From Peribacillus folii (lineage in GTDB: Bacteria > Bacillota > Bacilli > Bacillales > DSM-1321), in NCBI RefSeq assembly GCF_030271255.1, contig NZ_JASJOM010000001.1, positions 372,001-436,000 of the forward strand: 64,000 nt of DNA. Direction: 5' to 3'. The stretch's first letter is position 1. Each line of letters begins with the position of its first letter. The position numbers and the translations under genes are program-made. The notes under the pieces were generated by a model. That model saw only the letters and a program-made list of their open reading frames with translations, was not told where the DNA came from and did no database searches. Of the stretch, positions 55,105 to 64,000 are shown one piece after another.

Positions 55105-55444
55105 TATTTTTCAGTCCATGCATATTTTGCATCGTTTATTGGCAAAATGCAACTAAGTAAATGCAGTCACCCCCATGTTTGTTAATATTTATATATGTAT
55201 AGGGAATAAAATTGTTAAATTTCGATATAATAAATGTAATATTTAGTCAATTTTCATTTTGTTCTAGAATTTGCTTTTGCAAAGGAGTAAAATGAAGCTA
55301 ATGACATCTTGTTTTTTCTCTAATGTTTCCGAGGAGTTATAGGGTGGGTATAGCAAGTACATAGCGGCAGCTGAAACGCTGTCCGACATATCGGTTGTTT
55401 TCATTTGGTTTACACTAACAATGAAAAGAATAAGGAGTGATTTT
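55105..55444. other. AT-rich intergenic stretch upstream of ytzE
   Basis: About 340 very AT-rich bases (especially 55180-55260). Several TATAAT-like elements are present, but no complete promoter stands out. A minus-strand frame at 55264-55467 has no family resemblance. This is the right edge of the accessory block. Confidence 0.4.
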
Positions 55445-55666
55445 TTGAAACCTTCAACAAATCGCATGTTAACCCGTATTAAATCCGTTTATATGTTCAT
55501 TAGCAATAACGGTACGGTTTCTACTCAAGAGCTTGTAGAAGAATTTGGCATCACTCCTCGAACTGTGCAGCGCGATTTAAATGTCTTAGCATACAATGAC
55601 CTTGTTCAAAGCCCAAGCCGTGGCCTTTGGACGACAACAAGTAAAAAGGTGAAGATGTCATCGTAA
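55445..55666 (+). CDS. ytzE: Small DeoR-type helix-turn-helix protein YtzE
   Basis: A 73-residue DNA-binding protein consisting of just the DeoR winged helix (STQELVEEFGITPRTVQRDL), with no effector domain, as in B. subtilis YtzE. Its target is unknown. TTG at 55445 is chosen because AAGGAGTGA lies directly upstream at the right distance; the protein then starts MKPSTNRMLTRIKSVY. Confidence 0.87.
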   Translation: MKPSTNRMLTRIKSVYMFISNNGTVSTQELVEEFGITPRTVQRDLNVLAYNDLVQSPSRGLWTTTSKKVKMSS

Positions 55667-55708
55667 AGAGAACGACCACCCGAACAAAATCGATATGTAA
55701 GATACTTT

Positions 55709-55737
55709 GAGACGGACAATATGTCCGCCTCATTTTT
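55709..55737 (+). terminator. Terminator after ytzE
   Basis: A 10-bp stem with one mismatch (55709-55718 with 55722-55731) and a 3-base loop, followed by ATTTTTTATT. It probably also ends the convergent ytzG. Confidence 0.85.
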
Positions 55738-55750
55738 TATTGCTTATTCT

Positions 55751-56470
55751 TCATTGGGGCTGTCCCGCTTTTAGCTGTTCAAGCTCTTCAGCGGTCAATT
55801 CACGGTATTCGCCAAGCTCAAGCTCCTCATCGAGCTGCAGGCTTCCCATGGATAGGCGCTTTAGGTAAATGACCCGCTTGCCGACAGCCTCGAACATCCG
55901 CTTCACCTGATGGAACTTCCCTTCCATGATGGTCAGCTCGATATCCGAGGTCAAGCCCGATTTAAGGATGTTCAATTCACCCGGTTTTGTTTCGTACCCG
56001 TCATCCAAGGTCACGCCGTTGCGGAATGCCTCGATATCCCGTTCCGTTACTTCGCCATCAATGACCGCAAAATACGTTTTAGGGACGTGCTTCTTAGGTG
56101 AAAGCAGTTGATGCGCCAGCTTCCCGTCATTCGTGATCAGCAGCAACCCTTCCGTATCTTTATCCAAACGGCCAACAGGAAATGGCTCGAACACCGAGTC
56201 CTCAGGCTCCAAAATGTCGATGACCGTCTCCTGATGATTATCTTCCGTCGCCGACAATACACCAGGCGGTTTATTCATCATCAAATAGATGAATTCCCTG
56301 TATTCCACACGGTCACCATGGACCGTCACGGTTTCTGCATGTGGATCGACTTGCTCCTTCGGATCCTTAAGCACCCGTTCATTGACCTTCACGGCACCTG
56401 ATTTCAGAAGTTTCTTCACTTCTTTCCTGCTGCCATAACCAATATTGGATAATATCTTATCAATTCTCAT
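55751..56470 (-). CDS. ytzG: RsuA-family rRNA pseudouridine synthase
   Basis: A 239-residue enzyme. Residues 1-60 are an S4 RNA-binding domain (MRIDKILSNIGYGSRKEVKK). The catalytic Asp is in PVGRLDKDTEGLLL, and the C-terminal RNA-contact segment is GKFHQVKRMFEAVG. It isomerises uridine in small-subunit rRNA, probably at the RsuA site. ATG at 56470 follows AGGAGGAAA. It lies downstream of murJ on the same strand, separated by a terminator. Confidence 0.9.
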   Translation of the reverse strand: MRIDKILSNIGYGSRKEVKKLLKSGAVKVNERVLKDPKEQVDPHAETVTVHGDRVEYREFIYLMMNKPPGVLSATEDNHQETVIDILEPEDSVFEPFPVGRLDKDTEGLLLITNDGKLAHQLLSPKKHVPKTYFAVIDGEVTERDIEAFRNGVTLDDGYETKPGELNILKSGLTSDIELTIMEGKFHQVKRMFEAVGKRVIYLKRLSMGSLQLDEELELGEYRELTAEELEQLKAGQPQ

Positions 56471-56495
56471 CGTTTCCTCCTAAAGCCTTTTCAGT

Positions 56496-56529
56496 AAAAA
56501 GCCTTGCCCATTTTCATGACAGGCAAGGC
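56496..56529 (-). terminator. Terminator of murJ (ytgP)
   Basis: An 8-bp GC-rich perfect stem (56501-56508 with 56522-56529) with a 13-base loop, followed on the minus strand by five T residues. Confidence 0.8.
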
Positions 56530-56592
56530 CAATATATGATAATTTGGGGATCATCTTACTAATACCCTTTTTTTTACACATCAAACGTTCAT

Positions 56593-58194
56593 TTATAAAC
56601 CTAGCTTAGCCTTCAATCGATCGATTCGGGAGCCGAACAAGCGATGGGCAAGTTTGCTTTTCAAGGAAAGTGCCGCATAAATGAGGGCCCCGAAAATGGC
56701 ACAAACGGCGACGACCAATATCGCCTGGAATCGGCCTTCCGTTGTAAGCCACAGTGATAGCAGACTGTTCATGCCCCATGCAGCCAGTCCCATTATCACT
56801 GAAAATACAGTGATCAATACACTCCTTCTGATGGTGAGGCTGTAGCGATACCCAGTAAAATAGGTTATGACGTACAAGTTCAGAAGCACAGCAGCCAAGT
56901 AGCCGAAGGCCGTGGCATAAACGGATCCTTCCGTTTCAAACAGCTTGATCATCGGGATATTCAAGCTCAATTTGATTAAAAACCCAAGGAGCAGGCTGAG
57001 CACCGTATATTTTTGCTGATTGATGCCTTGTAAAATGGCCGCCGAAACGGAAAAAAGCGCAAACAAGATGGAAACGGGCGCATAGGCCTTCAGGACGCTG
57101 ATGCCAAGCGGATCATGGCTGTAAAAGGCACTATAAATCGGATCGGCCAGCACAGACATGCCCACGACCGCAGGGATCGTGATGAACAATAAGATTTGGA
57201 AGGCTTGGTTCAGCTGGCGGTTCAGCTCTTGTGAGTCCTCACTGACATAGGCCTTCGTCACCGAAGGTAGCAGCGCCATGGAAAACCCTGTTGCAAGCGT
57301 CATCGGAATCAAAACTAGCTTCTGGGCGTATACATTCAAAACCCCCAGGGCATCTTCTGCAACATGCTGCAGGCCGATCGACGACATTGCCTTATTGAAT
57401 GACAGCAAATCGGCAAACTGGAACATCGGCATCGCGATACCGACAAATATGAAAGGAATCGACGATAGGAAGATTTCTTTATAAATTTCCTTCAAGGAAA
57501 TGTCCATCGTCCCCCGGTCTCTCTCCATCAAGCTGTCCAAGTAAGGTTTTTGTTTTTTCCAATACCAAAACAACACCACCAGTCCGCCGATGGCCCCGAC
57601 CGTAGCCGCAAATGTAGCGATTTGGATGGCTCTCACTAACTCTCCATCAAGGACATTCAAAACAACAAACACACCGGCCAGAAGGAACACGATGCGGACA
57701 ATTTGTTCGATCACCTGCGATATCGCCGTTGGCTCCATCGCTTCATGACCCTGGAAGAAGCCGCGGATGATGCTCATAAACGGTACAAAAATCAAGGCAA
57801 AGCTGACGGCCCGTATGATCGCGGTGACATCCCTGACATCTTCCTTCTCCACACCAAACACTTCAGTAAACAGCGGTGCCATCGTATAGAGGATCAAAAA
57901 AGCGAGAAAACCGGTGACAGCCATTAATTTCAGGCTTGATTTGAATAACTTCTCGCCGACGGCATATTCCTCGAGAGCATTATACTTCGAAATGAATTTA
58001 GAAACGGCAAGCGGCATGCCAGCCGTTGCAAAGCTGATGAAAATGGTATATGGAACGTATCCATATTGATAGAGGGTTGCCCCTTTATTCCCGACCATAT
58101 GTTCAAATGGGATGACGTAAAATAATCCAAGAACCTTGGAAATGATCGCTCCCAGCGTTAATATAAAAGCCCCTTTTAAAAACTTAGATGACAT
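56593..58194 (-). CDS. murJ: Lipid II flippase MurJ (YtgP)
   Basis: A 533-residue polytopic membrane protein of the MOP superfamily with 14 predicted helices. It begins KGAFILTLGAIISKVLGLFY, a typical MurJ/SpoVB/YtgP N-terminus, and contains the conserved GFFQGHEAMEPTAISQV loop. In B. subtilis YtgP is the MurJ-type flippase that moves lipid II outward. ATG at 58194 has GGAAGGG upstream. Divergent from ytfP. Confidence 0.9.
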   Translation of the reverse strand: MSSKFLKGAFILTLGAIISKVLGLFYVIPFEHMVGNKGATLYQYGYVPYTIFISFATAGMPLAVSKFISKYNALEEYAVGEKLFKSSLKLMAVTGFLAFLILYTMAPLFTEVFGVEKEDVRDVTAIIRAVSFALIFVPFMSIIRGFFQGHEAMEPTAISQVIEQIVRIVFLLAGVFVVLNVLDGELVRAIQIATFAATVGAIGGLVVLFWYWKKQKPYLDSLMERDRGTMDISLKEIYKEIFLSSIPFIFVGIAMPMFQFADLLSFNKAMSSIGLQHVAEDALGVLNVYAQKLVLIPMTLATGFSMALLPSVTKAYVSEDSQELNRQLNQAFQILLFITIPAVVGMSVLADPIYSAFYSHDPLGISVLKAYAPVSILFALFSVSAAILQGINQQKYTVLSLLLGFLIKLSLNIPMIKLFETEGSVYATAFGYLAAVLLNLYVITYFTGYRYSLTIRRSVLITVFSVIMGLAAWGMNSLLSLWLTTEGRFQAILVVAVCAIFGALIYAALSLKSKLAHRLFGSRIDRLKAKLGL

Positions 58195-58399
58195 CTAATC
58201 CCTTCCTGCCTCTGTCAGTTACGTTTTACACGCTCTTTATCTTATCATATTAAAGCATTTTTTCTATAGAAAACTACACTCAAGTTTATCGTTTTCGAAG
58301 ATAATACACAAACAAATAATTCCTTTTTTTCTACATTCGATATTCTAAGGGCTCTTGCTATATAATGAAGGGACTGAAAATGATAAAGTGGTGATCAAT

Positions 58400-59665
58400 T
58401 TGAAATATGATGTAGTGGTAATTGGCGGCGGCCCTTCCGGATTGATGGCAGCGATCGCGGCCGGGGAAAAAGGCGCCCAAGTCTTGTTAGTGGATAAAGG
58501 CGAGAAGCTTGGCAGGAAACTTGCCATCTCGGGCGGCGGACGCTGCAATGTGACGAACAGGCTCTCGATCGATGAAATCATTCAGCACATCCCTGGAAAC
58601 GGGCGATTTTTATATAGTGCTTTCTCGGAATTCAATAATGAAGACATCATTCTATTCTTTGAAAAATTGGGTGTTGCCCTAAAGGAAGAGGACCATGGCC
58701 GGATGTTCCCGGTCAACGATAAAGCGCAAAGCGTCGTGGATGCACTACTGACCCGCCTATCGCATCTGAAGGTAACGATTTATAAGAACTCCCCGGTTGC
58801 CGAGGTCCTCTATGAAAATGGAAAAACAAGCGGGGTCCGGCTGAAGGACGGACAAACCGTTGCCACAGACGCAGTCGTGATCGCCGTCGGCGGTAAATCG
58901 GTTCCCCACACCGGATCAACCGGCGATGGATATGCGTGGGCAAAAAAAGCGGGGCATACGATTACCGACCTGTTCCCGACTGAAGTTCCCATCCTCAGCG
59001 ACGAAGCCTTCATTAAAGCTCGAACGCTTCAAGGCCTCGCACTTCGGGATGTTTCGCTGAGCGTGCTCAACCCAAAAGGCAAGGCACTGATTACCCACCA
59101 AATGGATATGCTCTTCACCCATTTCGGCGTTTCCGGACCAGCTGTCCTACGATGCAGCCAATTCGTCGTGAAAGCGATGAAAAAGTGGAACCTCAAGGAA
59201 GTGACCATGAAACTCGATGCCCTTCCGGATCGCAACAAGGAAGAGGTCTTTCAAGACATCATGAAGGAAATCAAAACAGAACCGAAAAAAGCGATCAAAA
59301 ATACGTTAAAGGGTTTAGTACCGGAACGATACCTTCACTTCCTGCTTGAACGAAGCGGCATCGACCTCCAGGAACAAGGAGCGACGATTTCCCATGAGAA
59401 AATCCGCCGCTTTGCCGAGCTATGCAAGGACTTCCAATTTGGCGTGCACGGCACCCAGCCGCTGGAAAAGGCCTTCGTCACCGGCGGAGGCGTATCCGTC
59501 AAGGAAATCCATCCGAAAGAAATGTCCTCCAAGCTAATGGATGGACTATACTTCTGCGGTGAGATCCTGGACATACATGGATACACAGGCGGCTACAACA
59601 TCACCTCCGCCCTCGTCACCGGAAGGCTAGCCGGAATGAATGCTGCGATACATGCCCGGTCCTGA
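58400..59665 (+). CDS. ytfP: HI0933-family flavoprotein YtfP
   Basis: A 421-residue NAD(P)/FAD-dependent protein of the HI0933/BaiN family. The FAD loop [18 protein letters not shown] is followed by [17 protein letters not shown], the family hallmark, and the C-terminal [16 protein letters not shown]. The physiological reaction is not known. TTG at 58400 is preferred: GGTGAT precedes it, and the upstream frame start at 58355 lies before the TATAAT at 58361-58366, hence before the transcript. Single gene with a good terminator. Confidence 0.9.
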   Translation: MKYDVVVIGGGPSGLMAAIAAGEKGAQVLLVDKGEKLGRKLAISGGGRCNVTNRLSIDEIIQHIPGNGRFLYSAFSEFNNEDIILFFEKLGVALKEEDHGRMFPVNDKAQSVVDALLTRLSHLKVTIYKNSPVAEVLYENGKTSGVRLKDGQTVATDAVVIAVGGKSVPHTGSTGDGYAWAKKAGHTITDLFPTEVPILSDEAFIKARTLQGLALRDVSLSVLNPKGKALITHQMDMLFTHFGVSGPAVLRCSQFVVKAMKKWNLKEVTMKLDALPDRNKEEVFQDIMKEIKTEPKKAIKNTLKGLVPERYLHFLLERSGIDLQEQGATISHEKIRRFAELCKDFQFGVHGTQPLEKAFVTGGGVSVKEIHPKEMSSKLMDGLYFCGEILDIHGYTGGYNITSALVTGRLAGMNAAIHARS

Positions 59666-59668
59666 CAC

Positions 59669-59702
59669 AAAAAAGGCTGATCTACTGAGATTAGCCTTTT
59701 TT
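59669..59702 (+). terminator. Terminator of ytfP
   Basis: A 14-bp stem with one mismatch (59669-59682 with 59689-59702), A and T runs at its base, 4 bases past the stop codon. Confidence 0.88.
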
Positions 59703-59787
59703 TGTATGGATTTCGCTTGTTGTGCATTCATTTCGCTTACCCTGGCGCAGTCGGTACGTTTTTCCGGCCGTCAACCGTGAATCGCTT

Positions 59788-60105
59788 TCATTCGTCCAGT
59801 TCTGGATGATGGCGATACGTTTTAAGGTCGATCGTGTTCCGGTTCGTGAATGTGATGCCTTCGCTTTCCAGCAGGATTTGCTGGTGTTCGGCGGCGCCGT
59901 CTGCTTTTATGCCGATTTCCCCTTTTGCATTGATTACCCGATGCCAAGGAAGATGATGTTTTTTACTGCTCGAATGCAGGATCCTAACGACTTGCCTTGC
60001 TCCGCGCGCGCTTCCGGCGAGCTGCCCAATCTGTCCATATGTCATCACTTTACCCGGCGGGATCTGCTGGATGATTTTGATAACCTGTTCTGTAAAACGT
60101 TCCAA
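59788..60105 (-). CDS. Alkyltransferase-like (ATL) DNA-binding protein
   Basis: A 105-residue protein of the MGMT DNA-binding fold (VMTYGQIGQLAGSARGARQV with the Arg finger). The active-site motif reads PWHRV, so the acceptor Cys of PCHRV is replaced by Trp. ATL proteins bind O6-alkylguanine and hand the lesion to nucleotide-excision repair without removing the alkyl group. TTG at 60105 with GGGG nine bases upstream gives the usual length; the upstream frame is Gly-rich and unlikely. Confidence 0.87.
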   Translation of the reverse strand: MERFTEQVIKIIQQIPPGKVMTYGQIGQLAGSARGARQVVRILHSSSKKHHLPWHRVINAKGEIGIKADGAAEHQQILLESEGITFTNRNTIDLKTYRHHPELDE

Positions 60106-60329
60106 ATGGCTCGCCCCTTTTCCTGTCCGTTCACCCAACCCGTAACATCCCCCTTGCTTAGGTTGGTCACCTTCGTCCATCAATCAAATTCCCATTTCAC
60201 TCCTGCCTTTTCATCACTATGTATACCCATTATATACCGATTTGTAATGATCACGGAACCATATAATCGGGAATGAATAGGTGACTGGTGAGACCGCCTT
60301 AAGCCTTCCGGAATAAGGCAGCCTCCATT

Positions 60330-60593
60330 TCATATTACCGGGTAATAAGGCAAATAACGCGGATTGTAATAATAGGGAGGTCTTGAACCGATGAGCGGCA
60401 AGACGAAGCCATAGGGGTTGGAGTCATATAATACCTCGACTTTCTCATCCGATTGATCGACCAGCAGCAACTTCACTTGTTCACTGTAATAATAGGGCAT
60501 ACCGAATCCTCCAAAACTTTTTTTCTTCCCTTCAGCATATTCAAACGAACCGGCAACGAGCCCGTCCTTACACGTTTGGGTCAATATCGGCAT
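60330..60593 (-). CDS. Small Tyr/Pro-rich protein of unknown function
   Basis: About 87 residues (95 if it starts at ATG 60617). The C-terminal third is rich in Tyr and Pro ([18 protein letters not shown]), recalling spore-coat or surface proteins; the centre has an alternating beta pattern ([19 protein letters not shown]). Neither start has a good ribosome site, so the start is uncertain. It is divergent from the SDR gene. I do not recognise the family. Confidence 0.5.
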   Translation of the reverse strand: MPILTQTCKDGLVAGSFEYAEGKKKSFGGFGMPYYYSEQVKLLLVDQSDEKVEVLYDSNPYGFVLPLIGSRPPYYYNPRYLPYYPVI

Positions 60594-60656
60594 GCACGGC
60601 AGTTGCCCAGTCGACATACAGTAACCGAGACTACATTCTTTTTTAGGAGGATTGTC

Positions 60657-61586
60657 ATGACAGAAGAAAAGAAAAAGAAGCCAGCCCAAAAAGGATATCC
60701 CCTTCAAGCGAATTATGGAAAAATCACTCGATATCAGGACGTGCCGCTCACTGTTCCCGAGCAACGCCAATTTCGCCAGCCTGGGGTAGAAAAGTTCATG
60801 GTGCCCCGGCCCATCATCGAAAACCCCGATTATAAGGGCAGTGGTAAATTAGCTGGCAAGGTTGCATTGATAACGGGCGGGGACAGCGGAATCGGTGCTG
60901 CCGCGGCGATAGCTTTTGCTAAGGAAGGTGCGGATGTTTCCATCGCTTACTTGGATGAGCATGAAGATGCAAAACGGACAAAGGCGAGGATCGAAGAGCT
61001 CGGACAGCGTAGCCTGCTGCTTCCGGGAGACTTAAGGGATAAGCAGCAATGTATCGATATCGTGGAAGAGACCATCCATGCTTTTGGAAAGCTCGATATT
61101 CTTTGCAACCACGTCGGCATTCAATTTCAGCAATTAAGCTTGCTTGATATTACGGATGAGCAATTCGATGACACCTTTAAAGTGAATATATATTCCCACT
61201 TCTACACGACCCGGGCAGCCCTGCCGCACTTAAAGGCAGGAGCCTCCATCATTAATACATCTTCCGTCGTGACATTCAATGGCAACAAGCAATTGATTGA
61301 TTATACGGCGACTAAAGGAGCCAATATCGGCTTTACCCGGGCATTGGCTAACAGCCTTGTCGCTCAAGGCATCCGGGTGAATGCCATTGCACCTGGAAGG
61401 TTTTGGACACCGCTTATCCCAGCAAGTTTTTCTGCAGACGAGGTCACACAGGTCCAGAACCCGATGGAGCGCCAAGGCCAACCATTCGAACTGGCTCCAA
61501 CCTTTGTCTACCTGGCCTCCGATGATTCCCGTTTTGTGACAGGACAAACACTTCATGTCAATGGCGGGGAAGCGACATCTTCCTGA
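60657..61586 (+). CDS. SDR family oxidoreductase, general-stress type
   Basis: A 309-residue SDR with a 45-residue N-terminal extension ([20 protein letters not shown]) typical of the YhdF/YdaD/glucose dehydrogenase-like stress SDRs of Bacillus. Cofactor loop [12 protein letters not shown], then NHVG in place of NNAG, catalytic region [11 protein letters not shown] and [15 protein letters not shown], and the C-terminal [14 protein letters not shown] at 60657 is preceded by AGGAGG; the much longer upstream frame is a shadow. Confidence 0.88.
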   Translation: MTEEKKKKPAQKGYPLQANYGKITRYQDVPLTVPEQRQFRQPGVEKFMVPRPIIENPDYKGSGKLAGKVALITGGDSGIGAAAAIAFAKEGADVSIAYLDEHEDAKRTKARIEELGQRSLLLPGDLRDKQQCIDIVEETIHAFGKLDILCNHVGIQFQQLSLLDITDEQFDDTFKVNIYSHFYTTRAALPHLKAGASIINTSSVVTFNGNKQLIDYTATKGANIGFTRALANSLVAQGIRVNAIAPGRFWTPLIPASFSADEVTQVQNPMERQGQPFELAPTFVYLASDDSRFVTGQTLHVNGGEATSS

Positions 61587-61600
61587 CATTCGCTTCAAAG

Positions 61601-61645
61601 GAAAAAGACTACCTTGGTTTGAGATTTTCCAGCAAAAGGTAGTCT
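61601..61645 (-). terminator. Probable terminator after cse60
   Basis: A 10-bp perfect stem (61606-61615 with 61636-61645) with a 20-base loop, followed on the minus strand by TTTTTCC. It separates cse60 from the convergent SDR gene. Confidence 0.6.
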
Positions 61646-61677
61646 GCTTACCCTATATGAATCGGACCTGCAATTCC

Positions 61678-61863
61678 TCATTTTTTTTTATAAATGATCA
61701 TCGCACTAAAACAGTAGATTTGTTCTTCTTCATCTTCCCCGGTAGTAGCAACATTGTATTTAATATCGACGATTTGATTTTCCCGGATATCCTCGAGGAA
61801 GACGTTCATTTCATCCTCTAAATCCTTCTCATGCTCATAATCGAATAATTTCACTTGGATCAT
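61678..61863 (-). CDS. cse60: Sporulation protein Cse60
   Basis: A 61-residue acidic protein matching the small Cse60 family (MIQVKLFDYEHEKDLEDEMN at the N-terminus; VDIKYNVA in the middle). Family members are made in the mother cell under sigma-E. ATG at 61863 has GGGGAGAG upstream. I could not identify a clear sigma-E promoter. Its presence supports a spore former. Confidence 0.82.
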   Translation of the reverse strand: MIQVKLFDYEHEKDLEDEMNVFLEDIRENQIVDIKYNVATTGEDEEEQIYCFSAMIIYKKK

Positions 61864-61928
61864 CGGCTCTCCCCGCCCTTTTTACTATAATGATAGATAT
61901 TGTGCAGGATGCCCACTTCCGCAGCTAT

Positions 61929-63011
61929 TTATACGTTCTTTTTGTATAAAGCCGATAGCAGTGCAACCACTTCATTTCCGACATCTGCCGTCGTGGCTGT
62001 TCCGCCCATATCCGGGGTCAGCGTCTTTTGATCGACCATCACCTGTTCGATCACACCCAACACTTTTGCACCCCAATCACCATGCCCGAAGAAATCCAGT
62101 ATTTGGCTCGCGGACCATATGGCGGCGAGGGGGTTAGCGATGCCTTTATGGGCAATGTCCGGAGCGGAGCCGTGAATCGGCTCGAACATCGAAGGATATT
62201 CCCGTTCCGGATTTAAATTGGCGCCTGAAGCAAGGCCCATCCCGCCCGCTATGGCAGCACCCAGATCCGTGATGATATCACCAAACAAATTGGAGGTGAC
62301 GACGATTTGAAATCGCTCTGGCTGTTTGACAAAATACATGCTCGCCGCATCGACCAAATAGGAATGGATTGTCACATCCGGATACTCTTTTCCAACCTCT
62401 TCGAATACCTGATCCCAAAAAACCATGGAATAATTCAGGGCATTGGCTTTGCTAATGCTTGTCAGGCTCCTGCCCATCGTGCGGGCCAGCTCATACGCAT
62501 AACGAATGATCCTCTCGGTTCCTTTCCGCGAAAAGACTCCCGTTTGCAGGACGACTTCCTCCGGTTTGCCTTTGAAAAGCCAATCACCGGCGCCGGAGTA
62601 TTCCCCTTCGCTATTTTCCCGGATCACGACCATGTCGATTTGGTCACGAGTCACGTCTTTTAAAGGACATGGTGCGCCTTGAAGCAATTTGACAGGACGA
62701 ACGTTCACATACTGATCGAATTCCTTCCTGATTTTCAGGAGCAGCTCACGTAATGAAATATGATCCGGCACTCCGGGATATCCAACCGCCCCGAGGTACA
62801 CGGCGTCAAACTTCTTCAACCTTTCCATTCCATCATCAGGCATCATCGTACCGTGCTCCAAATAATGCTCACACCCCCAGGGGAAATACGTGAATTCGAA
62901 GGTAAAATCCCCGGCTATTGCAGCCGCTGCTTTCAGGATTTTCACGCCCTCATCAATCACCTCGGGACCTATTCCGTCACCTGCAATGACCGCTATTTTA
63001 TGAATGTTCAT
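61929..63011 (-). CDS. Tartrate/D-malate dehydrogenase family (isopropylmalate dehydrogenase fold)
   Basis: A 360-residue NAD-dependent beta-decarboxylating dehydrogenase. N-terminal IAVIAGDGIGPEVI, VNVRPVKLL, the RENSEGEYSG substrate loop and the metal-site SNLFGDIITDLGAAI place it with TtuC/DmlA/YcsA rather than LeuB. Likely substrates are D-malate or tartrate. ATG at 63011; the 33 upstream codons lack a ribosome site. Single gene near a rhodanese gene on the same strand. Confidence 0.85.
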   Translation of the reverse strand: MNIHKIAVIAGDGIGPEVIDEGVKILKAAAAIAGDFTFEFTYFPWGCEHYLEHGTMMPDDGMERLKKFDAVYLGAVGYPGVPDHISLRELLLKIRKEFDQYVNVRPVKLLQGAPCPLKDVTRDQIDMVVIRENSEGEYSGAGDWLFKGKPEEVVLQTGVFSRKGTERIIRYAYELARTMGRSLTSISKANALNYSMVFWDQVFEEVGKEYPDVTIHSYLVDAASMYFVKQPERFQIVVTSNLFGDIITDLGAAIAGGMGLASGANLNPEREYPSMFEPIHGSAPDIAHKGIANPLAAIWSASQILDFFGHGDWGAKVLGVIEQVMVDQKTLTPDMGGTATTADVGNEVVALLSALYKKNV

Positions 63012-63087
63012 TCCCTCGCCGCCTTTTATCCGAATTTTCCGAATCCTCTGTCTGTATTTTACCATATCCCCTTTGCTCTCCCACCAT

Positions 63088-63121
63088 AAAAAGAGCCTCC
63101 GAATATGCACATATTCGAAGG
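63088..63121 (-). terminator. Terminator of the rhodanese gene
   Basis: An 11-bp stem with one mismatch (63096-63106 with 63111-63121) with a 4-base loop, followed on the minus strand by CTTTTTAT. Confidence 0.82.
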
Positions 63122-63143
63122 CCGATTTTACATGGAAACCTAT

Positions 63144-63455
63144 TCACTTAACGATGACTTCGCCGTCCCATTCCAGCATTCCGCCAACCATGTTTGCCAC
63201 TTTATAGCCTTGTTCCTGCAAGTAATGGCAGACATTTTCACTGCGGCGTCCTGACCGGCAAATAAAAATATATTCCTTTTCTTTATCGAAGTAATCAAGA
63301 TTGGCCGGGATGTCGTTCATGCGAATATGCTTTGCGCCTTCGATCATCCCTTCCTGCACTTCTTCGTCCTCACGAACATCGACAAGTTCCAGCGATTCGC
63401 CGGCCTCAAGCTTGGCTTCCACTTCTTCGGTTGTAACGATTTTGATATCTTCCAT
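63144..63455 (-). CDS. Rhodanese-like sulfurtransferase (YtwF-like)
   Basis: A 103-residue single rhodanese domain. The conserved LVDVREDEEVQEGMIEGA and the active-site loop ICRSGRRS with its catalytic Cys are present. It carries persulfide sulfur in the cytosol. The sequence resembles B. subtilis YtwF. ATG at 63455 has GAGGTG upstream. Confidence 0.88.
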   Translation of the reverse strand: MEDIKIVTTEEVEAKLEAGESLELVDVREDEEVQEGMIEGAKHIRMNDIPANLDYFDKEKEYIFICRSGRRSENVCHYLQEQGYKVANMVGGMLEWDGEVIVK

Positions 63456-63610
63456 AATAAGCACCTCGAATTATCGTTTGTTTTATCCCACTCATTATAA
63501 CAAAATATCCTGCTGAGCATCACTTTATCGTCGACTTTTCCTTCAAGTCTATCCGGAGAAACACGCTCATCAAGGTGATGGCAGCTTGGTTTGCCAGACC
63601 AAAGCCTATC

Positions 63611-64000
63611 TCAGTGCCTGAATCCACGTTCATATTGCACAGGAACTGCTATTTTTTTATTCAATGCCTGGGACGCATCCAAGGTCCAATATGGGTTTCT
63701 CAGCATCCCCCTGCCTACAGCGACCAAATCCGCCTCTTCATTGCCAATGACTGCATTTGCCAGGAGCGGATCATCCAATCGGCCAACAGCAATCACCGGA
63801 ATATCCAACGCTTTCTTGATTTCCCTAGCCAAAGGCGTTTGGTAGCTTGCATGCGTGCCTGGTCTTCCAGCAGAACCAACCGGACCTTCGCCGCCTGAGC
63901 TCACATGAAACATATCGACGCCCGCTTCTTTAAACACCTTTGAAAAGGCAATGCTTTCTTCCAGCCCATACCCGCCTTCTACATATTCCCTTGCCGAGAT
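63611..64000 (-). CDS. namA: Old Yellow Enzyme family NADPH dehydrogenase NamA, 3' part only
   Basis: The last 129 residues of an OYE-family flavin oxidoreductase; the frame is open to the window edge. The part seen covers the last strands of the barrel: ISAREYVEGGYGLEES, DMFHVSSGG, IPVIAVGRLDDP and the FMN-phosphate site DLVAVGRGMLRNPYW. The C-terminal Arg finger in QYERGFRH matches YqjM-type enzymes, which reduce activated alkenes. Confidence 0.9.
   Translation of the reverse strand: MSAREYVEGGYGLEESIAFSKVFKEAGVDMFHVSSGGEGPVGSAGRPGTHASYQTPLAREIKKALDIPVIAVGRLDDPLLANAVIGNEEADLVAVGRGMLRNPYWTLDASQALNKKIAVPVQYERGFRH

Noticed and set aside
60453-60656. Longer N-terminus for the stress-type SDR
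   Set aside because: The 68 extra codons overlap the divergent small gene, while ATG at 60657 has an ideal AGGAGG site and the family N-terminus.

Overview
The window looks like chromosomal DNA of a low-to-moderate GC, endospore-forming member of the Bacillaceae, most like the Peribacillus/Bacillus simplex group. The reasons are sftA, ytpP/ytpQ, ytoP, ytnP, trmB, ytzH, ytmP, ytlR-Q-P, ytzE, ytzG, ytgP and ytfP homologues in near B. subtilis order, a Cse60-type sporulation protein, strong AAGGAGG ribosome sites, frequent TTG/GTG starts and SigA-type promoters. The species is an inference. Family and gene names come from recognising the proteins by eye, without any database search.

Layout. 1-19.3 kb is conserved backbone, mostly on the minus strand: the partial DNA translocase sftA, an M20 amidohydrolase where ytpR would be expected, ytpQ/ytpP, ytoQ, ytoP, ytnP, trmB, ytzH/ytmP, the lipid-kinase/ytlQ/thpR operon, mntH, dat and pepV. 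19.9-54.3 kb reads as an accessory block that separates pepV from ytzE. It carries an SDR, a DedA protein, a signal peptidase, a secreted lysozyme-like protein with Ig-like repeats, two siroheme genes, ldh-lctP under two Rex operators, an Rrf2/DsbA pair, a tandem TetR-TetR regulator facing an aldehyde dehydrogenase, ycgRQ behind a Zur box, guaC behind paired PurR boxes, and a Bce-type antimicrobial-peptide module whose histidine kinase has an internal amber codon. It continues with a block of 21-bp-spaced repeats, a Fur-box reductase gene, a complete 2-aminoethylphosphonate uptake and degradation operon with a divergent DeoR regulator, adaA-adaB, and a decayed PEP-mutase-like gene. 54.5-59.7 kb returns to backbone (a Zur-controlled orphan gene, ytzE, ytzG, murJ/ytgP, ytfP). 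59.7-64 kb holds an alkyltransferase-like protein, a second SDR, cse60, a tartrate/malate-type dehydrogenase, a rhodanese and the 3' end of an Old Yellow Enzyme gene.

Regulation is unusually readable. Well-formed operators for Rex, Zur (twice, with the same geometry relative to the -10), PurR and Fur are visible, plus candidate sites for a BceR-type regulator, an Rrf2 repressor and the phn DeoR regulator. The items most worth following up are the Zur box in front of an unrecognised 116-residue gene, the amber-interrupted Bce kinase, the helically phased TCGCGA repeats, the fused double TetR regulator and the TGTAAAT repeats in front of the phosphonate operon.
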